Of a stretch of 64,000 nucleotides of DNA, positions 24,591 to 34,329 are shown one piece after another (position 1 is the first letter of the stretch; the number at the start of each line of letters is the position of its first letter). The stretch comes from Cycas panzhihuaensis (Eukaryota > Cycadophyta). The position numbers were made by a program, and so were the translations under genes. The notes under the pieces are model-generated. The model made no database searches and was not told the origin of the DNA. It was given only the letters and a program-made list of their open reading frames with translations. The stretch lies in NCBI GenBank assembly GCA_023213395.1, contig CM041465.1, forward strand, positions 218,619,741-218,683,740, given 5' to 3'.

Positions 24591-26608
24591 ATTTTACTTG
24601 AACTGTGAAGATATTATGTCTTTTTAGAAGGGAAGAAATGAAAAAGGGACTATAAAAGTGATGGCAATAAATGACTGATCACTATTTACAAATGGGAAAT
24701 GTAATGAAGTAGTCTAGAAGAAGGAAGAAGAAGTGAGAATGGTTGCTCAAAGATGAAGGGAGCAACTTAGAGAAAAGTCACCAACACTTGTGACAAATAT
24801 TAACCTGACGCAACAGGAACATGAGAAGCACTATGATAAAAATTGTGCCACTAACACTTGTGGAAAATATTAACCCGATGCAGTAGGAATATGAGAAGCA
24901 CTATGATTGTGATTACACTATGGATCAAATAAGTAAGTGATCAATATACAAGATTGTAGGCCAATGTAGAAGTTGACACCATTGGGTTTACATAACTTGA
25001 AACTCAAATGTAGGATGTGTAATCAATCCAATAACCTCTAACTTGTGTCCAATGTGTAGTTGAGGTTGTTGAAGGGATGCCTAAGCTTCTAATAGAATTA
25101 ATTTGGCATTCACTTGTGATACCCGCAATCATGCTTAGTGATGAAATCCAAGTCACAATGGAGCCCAGGTACTCCCAATCCTCACCGAGTTCACCAATGA
25201 GCAACTATATACCTCCTCTAAAGAGTGGTACGTGCATACCCATGGCTATGATGGATATTGGATCGGGTATATTTTAATCTTTATTAAACTTTCAGTTTTC
25301 CTGGTTGGTTATCAGGATGATCCCTGATTGAGGCATGATGGTACAGTTTAGTCCAGTCCTAACTTGAAACCCACACCTCCTTTATAGCATGGCATTTTGC
25401 CAACCAAGGTATCTCAACCTTAGCGAGTGTGTGAATAGGTACAAGATGGCAGAAAACAGCGTACGTGATGTGTTCCTTTTAGGAAGAGTGAAAAGATTAT
25501 CAAATTGCATCAAATGTATATTTAACTGAAAATAATGCTTGCTTGGAGTGCTTTTGGAGTGCTTGGTTGAAGTGTCTTTCGAGTGCTTGCTTTAAGTGAT
25601 TTTAGAGTGTTGAAATGCAATGCTAATAAGTGAGTGAGGACATCAGATATTGCTCTGATCCATGTGTTTTTTTCTCACTTTTACAATGGGCTTTTAAGCC
25701 TTATAAAAAGGAATATATTTTCTTCACTTTTTTTCTTTTTTTCTTTTGGTTAATATAAAAAAAGTACTCTTCACTAAATCTACAATAACTTTCCCCACGA
25801 TGTTGAAATGGAGTGCTAATTTTTGTGCTACAAACTAGACTCAGAGCTTCATCTTTAGGAAGTGGAATCATATCCAAATGAGTTCTAGAAAGTTTTTGAT
25901 AGCCCCACAAAGTTAGGAAATTATATTTTTCTAGAATTCTTACTAAAAATAATTACTGCTCACTAAATGAATAACTTCCTCATACGACATCCAAATTAAG
26001 TGCTAATTTTTGTGATGGAAAGTAGACTCAGAGCCCCATCTTTTACAATTAGAATCACTTCAATTAGATCTCTGTAGAAGATTTTTCAGACCTATAAAGT
26101 TCAGTAATCAAATTATATTTTTACAGAAATTTTAGCTTGCTAATATTTCATTAACACATGATACCATATGAAATTTCCATCATTTTTTTATCACTAGGAT
26201 CCCAATATGGGTAAGGTGAGAGCATACAATAATAGATATTTTAAATGGCTCAAAATTCTTTTAAAAAAATGGGTAAAAACTCCCCTTACAATCATTCTTT
26301 TAAATACTAGAAATTTTTTGAGAGCATTTCCCCTTGTTAAATGGACAAAAAAGGGAAAAGAAAAAGGAAGAATGAGATAGCATGAATGGCCAGCAAAGGA
26401 TTGGAATCCTTGGGCCTTACAACTCCTTGTATTATGCTTCCAAACCTATAAAAGAGAAAGGAAAAGTAAACAATACAAAATATGATATCATAATAACTTG
26501 AAATTATTTCTAAATTCACTTTCGCAATCTCCTTCACCACATGGATTGTGGGGGAGAAGGAAGTGATGGCTCCATTGCAAGTGCAAGTGGGGAATATGAA
26601 GGAAGCAA
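24591..26608 (-). other. Copia long 5' leader with two tandem duplications
   Basis: Two kilobases of non-coding sequence lie between PBS and gag. 24781-24850 and 24851-24920 are two ~70 bp copies (ACACTTGTGNNAAATATTAACC). A second, diverged duplication with a period near 187 bp covers about 25765-26140 (shared AGTGCTAATTTTTGTG and AGACTCAGAGC). Confidence 0.7.
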
Positions 26609-26620
26609 GCTCTGATACCA
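26609..26620 (-). other. PBS, initiator tRNA-Met type
   Basis: The minus strand reads TGGTATCAGAGC, the standard plant copia primer site, two bases inside the 5' LTR. Confidence 0.95.
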
Positions 26621-26622
26621 CA

Positions 26623-26919
26623 TGAAAAGAGTGGATCTATCATTCATCTCCATGCACTAAATACAAAGGCAAATATGGAAGCAAGAGAGACTTAAGAGAA
26701 AGAAAGTAGCTCTCATAAAATGGGGAGGTAAGAATGAATCTCCTCCATTGAGCTTTACTTTTATATTGAGAGAGGGAGCATTTGAGTTAGGTAAAATGAA
26801 ATTACACATAATATACATGAAAGTGCATTTCACTTAAGTGATCTAATTTAAAGTTCACTTAATACCCTTTTTTGAAATAATCAACTAATGTAATGACCTT
26901 ATGTCATTAACCCTTTTCA
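26623..26919 (-). repeat. Copia 5' LTR (right)
   Basis: 297 bp beginning TGAAAAGAGTGG and ending TTTTCA, partner of 19337-19630. It is followed directly by the ATATC target duplication. Confidence 0.95.
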
Positions 26920-26924
26920 ATATC

Positions 26925-28380
26925 ATTAACCTTTTAAAGACACACCTAAGAAAAAAGAGCTCTTAGTAGAAACATTAGGTATAAAAGTAAATGATCCCAC
27001 TAACTATATTCTCTCTTTTGATCCTTCTAAACTTGAGGATGAAGAGGAGAAACATCATAACACCACTCCACTCTTCTATATTAATACCCAAACCAAAAAG
27101 TATAGTATTAAGACATGAATTATAAATTTAGGGTCATTAATTAATGACATCCTTGTCAAGTTCTTAGAAGCCTTAAACATATTTACTTATGATGCCATTG
27201 ATTATATCTAATAAGGGTATGACAAAACCTAAAAAACTTCCATTAGCAAAGTTTCCAAACTCCTTACTTTAGAAGGTAAAATAGTCCTAACCAAAATGAC
27301 CATTATATACCTTGACCCAGAGCACAACATATTATTAGGAAGACCTTGGTTGTAGTGTGCTCCTCTATGTTTGGTGAGCTTTAGTTTATCCATGATAATG
27401 AGCTCAAAATAGTGAAGTGTAAATATAAGCTCCAAAAGCAATTAGGAAGACCTTGGTTGTAGTGTGCTCCTCTATGTTTAGTGAGCTTTAGTTTATCCAT
27501 GATGATGAGCTCCAAATAGTGAAGTGTAAATGTGAGCTCTAAAAGTAATTTATCCCCTTAATGGATACTATTTTTAATGAATGTAATTTTATTTTTCATT
27601 TTATCTCACTAAGATTTGGCTAATATTATTCCATTAAACCCATAAAATTAGAGGAGGAAGAAAACCAACAAGAAGTGAACATGATCACAACACTTTCTCT
27701 TATATCTAAAGACCATACAAGACATAATAATCCTAGTCTAGGCCCACCTTTAGAATCTTTTTTTAATCAATTTTCCTAGGACACTAGTTCTTTTAAATAT
27801 AGAGAGACTCTTCTAGACTTCTCTATTCATCTTAATATGGACCTATTTCTTAAGTCTTTCTTTGACTAGCCCACTTAGAATGCTTATCCCTAAAAGGCTC
27901 TTAAGCCCATTACTAACTCTTCAAATAACATCGACATAAGCCTACCATAAGCATGCCACCTTAGGGAGCCCACTTAAGGAGCGCTTTATTTTGAGGTCAA
28001 TATAATCATAAAAATTATATATAATTTGGGTTATTTCAAAAATGATGAGGCCAACTTGGAGAACTTGTTAATCTCATACCTCAACTTTTTAGCTAACCAC
28101 CATAAACATGGCTTTACTAAGTATATCTAGCCTAATATTCTCTTGTAATTGATGATTATGTTAGCCTCAATAATCCCTATCCATCGAGCATACTTGACCC
28201 TTTTGAGAAAAAAGCATGATGCTTTTGGGAAAAACCATTGATATTATCCTATAAATTGATGACTAGCCTAAGCTCATTAATGTTGGGGCTAAATATTTCC
28301 TAGAAGAAATTTGAGAGCTAAAGGAACTCTTTATGGATTTCTCTTCTATTTTGCTTTAGACTATAATGATATAAAAGGAT
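26925..28380 (+). pseudogene. Gypsy fragment C: protease region and 3' remnant
   Basis: Plus-strand continuation of fragment C after the copia insert. KFLEALNIFTYDAIDYI leads to the protease end motif NILLGRPWL (about 27327-27352), preceded by the hydrophobic MTIIYLDPEH strand. A 107 bp tandem duplication starts inside that motif. 27600-28330 keeps acidic and lysine-rich stretches with frequent stops and no polymerase motif. The fragment is cut at 28381 by the LTR of copia F. Confidence 0.6.
27334..27547 (+). repeat. 107 bp tandem duplication in protease end
   Basis: Two copies (27334-27440 and 27441-27547) differ at only a few bases. The repeat begins at ATTAGGAAGACC, which codes for the LGRPW motif, so that motif is present twice. 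Confidence 0.9.
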
Positions 28381-28844
28381 TGTTGAAATATGTGATATTA
28401 TTATATAATGTTTAATATTAATGAGATGAACCCACTCAAAATCCTACTAATCAAATATATTGAGAGATAGAAAATATACATATATCCATATATAAATACT
28501 ATTAGATGATGTAAATACTCAAGAGAAATAATAGGCTACTTATGAGGTTATTATTAATATAAATATATATACACCACTTGAGAACTTGAGAAAGGTCCAA
28601 GACCTAGAGATATATTCATTCTGATATTCAAAGAGAAGCTTCTAACTCTACCACCTCCCATGGTTTTTTCCATGCTAGGTTTTCCATGTGTAAATCTATT
28701 ATCTCTCTCATGGTACATGCTTTGTGATGTTTATACTTTATTTTTCATGTTTATTCCTTTATATGTATATATTTCTCATGAGATAATTTAGTCATTACAT
28801 ATGCTTGTTATGTTTTTGTAGCATATACTCATTACATCACAACA
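28381..28844 (+). repeat. Copia F 5' LTR
   Basis: Begins TGTTGAAATATG and ends ACAACA, followed by a decayed primer site. No partner 3' LTR is in the window because copia D interrupts or replaces the rest. Confidence 0.6.
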
Positions 28845-28887
28845 TGATATCAAACTTTAATTCTAAATTATAATATGGTATTAGAAC
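28845..28887 (+). other. Copia F primer site, apparently duplicated
   Basis: TGATATCAAACT lies directly after the LTR and TGGTATTAGAAC lies at 28876. Both resemble the initiator-Met site TGGTATCAGAGC with G-to-A or C-to-T changes. Confidence 0.5.
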
Positions 28888-29714
28888 TTGGTTATTAACC
28901 ATGTTGTAAAAGATCTTATACAAGTAGGAAGAAAGTCTATACAAAGTTGATTGATGAGCTAGCACGTAAACCAATATGATAGTGATAGAGCTAGTTCTAG
29001 AGCTAATTATGCTAGTGACATGTAACCATAGTCCAAAGGCAAGAAGAAGTTGGTGAAGATAATGAAAGTAAAATATAACAATGATGAAGACACATGTTGA
29101 CAAAGCCACATGAAGAAATAATATTACTGATGGTATGTTAATTTTTTAATTTCTTTGAATAATTATTTAAGCATATAGTTGGTGAATTTTCAAGAGCATA
29201 CATGTATGAAGTCAATGCATAAAATAATGAGGAGAGAAATAATTTCTAGTTGAGATTGTTAATGCAAATTGACCCCTTATAGATATGATTGAGGTTCTAT
29301 GAAACTGGTTACTTTCCTTAACCTTACAACTAATAAGTAATGAAGATGTAATATGCAAGATAGTATCCCATCAATAGGCCTATACAATATAGTAAGTGAC
29401 AAACTAAGACAAGTATAAGGTATAAAATGTAGCATGTTTGATAGGTATTTAATAGTAAATAAGGTATGTATTACTTTATGGTATGATAAAGTGAAGATAT
29501 ATTAAGCAAAATTTGATAATTTAAAGCAAGAAGGTGTTTGGCACATGTTGAATTATAATGATAGCACAAAATAAGATTTGACATTTATAAGGGCATAATT
29601 ATTTAAGTGTATGGTTTAATAGGAATATTAATGATATATATAGCATATGATAAACCATAGTATGATACAATTAATGTGTGGTAAGAATATTCTAAATTGA
29701 AAATATGAAGTATA
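28888..29714 (+). pseudogene. Copia F gag remnant (weak)
   Basis: Downstream of the F primer site. One plus frame near 29475-29630 reads LWYDKVKIY-stop-AKFDNLKQEGVWHMLNYNDST, with stops at former Gln codons. The LKQEG segment and its spacing resemble copia gag. Everything else is too decayed to assign, and no zinc knuckle is visible. The fragment ends where the LTR of copia D begins. Confidence 0.4.
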
Positions 29715-30107
29715 TGAAAAAACTACTTTAGGATCTAAATACTACATGCATCCATCAAAATATTATATAAACTATTGAAATAATGAACTAAATAAGCTAA
29801 AATGAGCATAACTGAGATATGCAAAGGTTCATAGGTGAATTTGTCACATTGTGAGGCTCAAATCTAGTAGATCTTCTACATTATAAAGAATCAATGTACA
29901 AACTATGGGCAAATGCATAATGTATAGGTAATCTATCCATATTTATAAAGATCTAATTGGCTGACATACTGACATAAGCGGCAAACCCAATCACCCTTTA
30001 TAATATGATTAAATTATAAAGAAATCATGTATAAAGTACACTAATATATATATATATATATACATTTATGTTACAAGGTAATAAAGATGTTATTAGAAGT
30101 TTTAATA
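29715..30107 (-). repeat. Copia D 3' LTR
   Basis: Begins TGAAAAAACTAC. Its first ~305 bp match 59389-59703. It includes a short (TA)n run (30043-30061), and its inner end abuts a polypurine tract (minus strand TTAAGGGAGGG, 30108-30118). Confidence 0.75.
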
Positions 30108-30460
30108 CCCTCCCTTAATGGCATCTTTATTACATTTAATGCCAAGATCATGCTGAAATTGTTCAAACTTAGGTTTACCAAGTGCTTTGGTGAAGATGTT
30201 TATAACCTCATCCTCAATTGGTCAGTGAACTCAGTCAATGAAGTCATCAGGAGGTTGTCGCAAGAGAACTACTTTTACAAGCTTTCCATTTTGGAAGGTG
30301 ATTTTCAGTACGAAGTGAGCTTTATGATGCTTAATAGGGCCATTGGTATGAAATATTGCTTTATAAAGCCTTCTACAGTCAACTGGCTTCTTTATAAGTG
30401 GTGACTCTATTAACTCCCAAGTTTCATTTTTGAGGATGGAGTTCATCTCTTTATCCATGG
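30108..30460 (-). pseudogene. Copia D fused RT start and RNase H end
   Basis: The minus frame starts MDKEMNSILKNETWELIESP, the conserved RT opening, and continues through the position of KAR.V (KAHFVLK). It then passes straight into NGKLVKVVLL and, after two stops, EDEVINIFTKALGKPKFEQF, which is the C-terminal tail of a copia RNase H. The palm motifs (FVDD region) and the RNase H catalytic residues are absent. An internal deletion of about 2 kb, joined near 30300, is the simplest reading. Confidence 0.75.
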
Positions 30461-30469
30461 TTGCTTACC

Positions 30470-31990
30470 ACATTTGGTCTTTGACTGCCTCCTCAAATGT
30501 GGAAGGCTTAGGAGTTTCTAAGACATATGCCATTAAGGAAAAATTAGTAGAGTGTCTCATCTTTGATGGCCTTTTGGTAGCTATGGGAGGAGGAAGAGCA
30601 TTCTTTAATAATTATTAAACCCACTTGGGTGGTAGTTAAATGCTGGTGACTTCCACCTAAAGGTCATCAACTAAAATAGGTTGTATAGTTATGCTTGCTT
30701 CTGTTGTAGAAGTAGAGACTATTGGAATTGATAAAGGACCTACTGTGTAGGAGGAAGTTGGTACTAGTAGCTCTAAAATTTGTCCAAGAGGCACTTGGGA
30801 CACACCAACTTCATCTACTACTATAAACTAAATTTGAGAGGAATTCAAGGCTTATATATCTTTTACAAAGATGACATCTTGAGTTGTATATGCTCAGTTC
30901 CCAATAATACCGAACACCTTATAGGCTTTGCAACTAGGTACATAGCCAAGGTAGATGCACTTAAGGCTTTTATCATCAAGGTTCTTTCTATTCTCCTTTG
31001 GAAAAGGTTTATAAGTCATGCATTAAAATATTTTTAGGTATTTAATAGTTGGTTTGAGTACTGACTAAGCTTCATCATAAGTAATATTCCAAACTACCAC
31101 AGTAGGACTCCTATTAGTTAGGTATGCAGCAATTATAGTTACATTAGCCCAAAATCTAATGGTGAGGTTGGTAGCACTTAGCATGGATTTTCCTTTATTC
31201 ACTAAGGTTTACTTCATTCTATCAGTTATACCATTTTGTCATGGTGTACAAGGTGCTAAAAATTGGTGTTTAATGCCATGTTCCTTATAAAAATTAGTGA
31301 ATTGCTTTGATATGTATTCACCACCATTATTAGATTTGAGTGTTTTGATATTCACGCCACTCTCATTTTCTACCTCAACTTTGAACTCCTTCAATTTATC
31401 CAAGGTTTAGTACTTATTTCTTAGGAAGTAAACCCATACTTTCCTAGAATAATCATCTATAAATGTCATGAAATATAGGCTACCATTAAGTGACTGTACT
31501 GACATATGCCCACAAATGTCTGAGTAGACCAACTCTAATGGTTAGGAAGCTCTCTATGTATTCTTAGATGGGAATTTTTCTCTTTGTTGCTCTCCCATAA
31601 AGCATGCCTTACAAATGTTGATATATCTCTTAATCTTGGGTAAGCCATGTACTATATAAAGCCTTGACATGAGGTTCAAACTTTGCATATTTAAGTGATC
31701 TAGACATTGATACCATACCTGGTCTCTAGCACTATTGGAGGTAGATTATTCATCTAAGTAGGAGCATTCACCTAGCTTTTGGACATAAGGTTGGTCCTCT
31801 ACCATGTTCTCTTTATCCTTGTCAGGTGTAGTTTGAACTATTGAGCATGATTCTATTGCTAGATTAGTGGCTAGAGTGACACCATTAAGCTTATATAATC
31901 CATTATCTTTGTGACCTATTACTATAAGTTACCTAGTTGTATATTCTGTGATAGTGCAAGTGCCTTAACTAAAGAGGACATCCAAATTTT
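30470..31990 (-). pseudogene. Copia D integrase remnant
   Basis: Minus-strand sequence colinear with the copia integrase and its linker. Recognisable blocks are the NGVAE-type region around 31220-31260 and the TDNGGEY-type region around 31320-31345, with the HHCC region near 31600-31700. Heavy decay prevents any single long frame. Plus-strand open frames at 30087-31037 are shadows. Confidence 0.6.
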
Positions 31991-32000
31991 TCTTGTCAAT

Positions 32001-33586
32001 TTAGTTAACTAAAAGCATATTCATTTTCATACCTAGAACTAAAAATACATTATTGATATGATGCCTTATATTGGAGCCTTTCAATGTTATTGAGGCCCTT
32101 CCAATTTTAGTCATGTTATATCTTAGGTTATTGTCAAATGTGATTATTTTTATGTTTATCATATAGGTTTCCTCCAACATCTTTTCCATGCTAGTCGTAT
32201 GGTGAGTGGCACTTGAGTCAAGTAGCCATGAGTTGTCACCAAGCTAAGATGATAATGCTATAAAGAATAGGTTTTAAGAGTAGGTATCTTAGGTGCCTGT
32301 CACATGGATTCCATGTTGAGTGTTAGGGTTCCTCTGATTCTTGAGTGGAAACCACTGCCTATTCTATTATTATTTGCTCTAATTGGGTCTTTGGTTCTAA
32401 TTTTATTGATAGAATTAGCCTAGTTATTGAAATGATGGCCCTCCTTGTGGATAGATAAGGCCTCCTTGTTATAAGATAAGGCCTCCTTATTATGAAATAA
32501 GGCCTCATTATTAGAAGTAGGAGGCTCCTTGTTGTAGAATAGGGCCTCCTTGTTATAAATAAGGAGGTCTTTGTTGAGGGCTTGGTCCTTCTTATTGGTA
32601 ACTTTGTCCATATTGTTGATAGCTTTGTCCACCTTGTTAAAAGTTGGGTGCTCCTTGTGGATAGTATGGGGCTACTTGTTAGAAGCTAGGCCCAAAAGGT
32701 TGGCTCCCTTAATTTTACAACCTTTAGAGATTAGCTTGCCATCTCCTACATTTAACAGCAAGGTGACCAATTTTCTCAAAGTATAAGTAGGTGATATTAG
32801 GTCTACTCTACTAATTCTTTTTTGTTTAAGGTTGCAGTGGTTGCTAGGGCTACTAAGGTTGTTGACCTTGATGGGAGGAAGTGCCAACTTGATGTGGTTG
32901 ATGCTGAGTTGGCAGTAGATTTAGCTCTTGTGAGATATCCAAGAGGTCTAACTATTGAGTAAGACTTTAAAGTTGATTGGCATGTTAAGCTGATCATTGT
33001 ATAGTCTTACCCCTCCCTGAGTTATAGGCTACAAATATAGGGGCTGAGTCAGAGGTAGATGTTACCCCTAGTTGATTGAGAATGTTTTCTTCTCTTAGCA
33101 AGAGTCCCTCAAAGGTGATAAAATCTATTTTTGTATAGTTATCATGGAGTTTAGAAATAAAGCTATTGTATTCTATTAGGAGAATATTAAGCATGCCAGA
33201 TATAAGATCATAGCCTGAAGAAGGTTCTCAAATGATTATTAATTGATTTTTAATGGTCTTTACTTCGATTAGATAAGCAGTAATATTTCCTATAAAGGGG
33301 ATATCAAAAATATTTGCTTTGAGAGTCAAGGATCTTAACTCATCTTTCCTCTCATAAAGAGCACATGGAATGGTCTAGGCTTCATGAGAGGTTTGTGCTA
33401 TTTCTATGTTCTGATCCACTTGCTCTTCTATTTCCAAGTGGAGGAAGGATAAGTCTATATTGTCCTTAGCTTTAAAGTTAGGAAGGCAATCAGATCAGGT
33501 AGTATTATGATACTAGAATCATTGGGGTCTTGGGTTAGCCTAGGTAAGGGGATATCACCATTGACATAGCCCCAAAAGTCACTCAT
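32001..33586 (-). pseudogene. Copia D gag and protease
   Basis: Gag probably starts at the ATG at 33586 (MSDFWGYVNGDIPLP). A knuckle remnant, YLYFEKIGHLAVKC, lies near 32760-32800; the first two Cys are changed to Tyr and Phe. A Gln/Gly-rich tail with 21 bp repeats follows. The protease site NSWLLDSSATHHTTSMEKM is near 32170-32225 and continues as the frame at 32001-32189. In the gag tail, nearly every expected Gln codon alternates between CAA/CAG and TAA/TAG. Confidence 0.7.
32437..32562 (-). repeat. 21 bp tandem repeats in copia D gag tail
   Basis: Six units of about 21 bp (GGCCTCCTTGTTATAAGATAA type) keep their length with base changes. In the gag frame each codes a seven-residue QGG-rich unit, several with Gln turned into a stop. 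Confidence 0.8.
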
Positions 33587-33590
33587 AATG

Positions 33591-34199
33591 AGGAGGTTTA
33601 TTATTTATTTCTTCAAAGTAATAAAATTGTTGAGGCCATTGAGTTTAATTATGTTTAATAAAAGTATTTGTGATGTATATCTAAATGTCCTTGAGTTTTA
33701 TATTTTAAGTTTTAAGTGCTTGTGTGCTATTCTACCTAGGGGCTACTAATCTAGAGTTCTAAGTTTTAGGGTCTCTAAGAAAGCTCTCAATTACTATCTT
33801 GCCTGGTGATGCCTACTTACAAGTGGAAAACTAGGGACCTTATATACCAATACATGAGTTCAAGGCCCTATATACCTTAATACGTGACCTGCTAAGAAGG
33901 TTAAATACCTCTTTGATTTGTGGATCTATATATGTCAAACTTATACCTAGCAATAAATCTAGTGATGAGAACTTAACAAATAAGACACTCACCCCCTTTG
34001 GGTCTAGCCTAGTCTCCAAATATTAAAAGATAGTTTTCCACTTTAGCCTACCACTTTATAAATCTTATAGTCAATGGTTTTCTTAACAAATTAGAGAAAT
34101 ATCAAAGGCATGTGTAGAGTGGTAACTTTAGGGGTCCTAATCATTCCCCTTATAAGGCTGGTATTTTATATATATATATGGTTAAATTAAGAAGGGGTT
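33591..34199. other. Unassigned gap between copia D and the LINE
   Basis: AT-rich with no coding signal. It may include the decayed 5' leader of copia D and the 3' tail of the LINE. No clear poly(T) marking the LINE 3' end was seen. Confidence 0.4.
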
Positions 34200-34329
34200 T
34201 TATATAAGGCCCCAAACCTATTATATGATCTACCATATGGCCATCAAGAACTGTCGTGACAAGCCTATGACCTAGCTAACCTCTATCCTACCGTCCTAAT
34301 AACCCCTACCATGACAAGCCCTGTGGCTA

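Larger units (their letters stand above)
19337..26919 (-). mobile_element. Ty1/copia LTR retrotransposon, 7.6 kb, nested in gypsy C
   Basis: All landmarks are visible. LTRs are 19337-19630 and 26623-26919. Target duplications ATATC lie at 19332-19336 and 26920-26924. The PBS matches initiator tRNA-Met (26609-26620), and a PPT abuts the left LTR. The minus-strand gene order gag-protease-integrase-RT-RNase H defines copia. The two LTRs differ by roughly a dozen bases by eye, so the insertion is not recent, and the coding frames carry a few stops. It splits the plus-strand gypsy fragment C. Confidence 0.95.
29715..33590 (-). mobile_element. Copia D: minus-strand, RT-deleted, 5' LTR missing
   Basis: The left end has an LTR (29715-30107) and a polypurine tract. 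The body carries gag, protease and integrase remnants on the minus strand, then a fused RT start and RNase H end. No second LTR or primer site could be found to the right of gag (33590-34200), so the 5' end is lost or unrecognisable. The same LTR family occurs at 59389. Confidence 0.75.
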
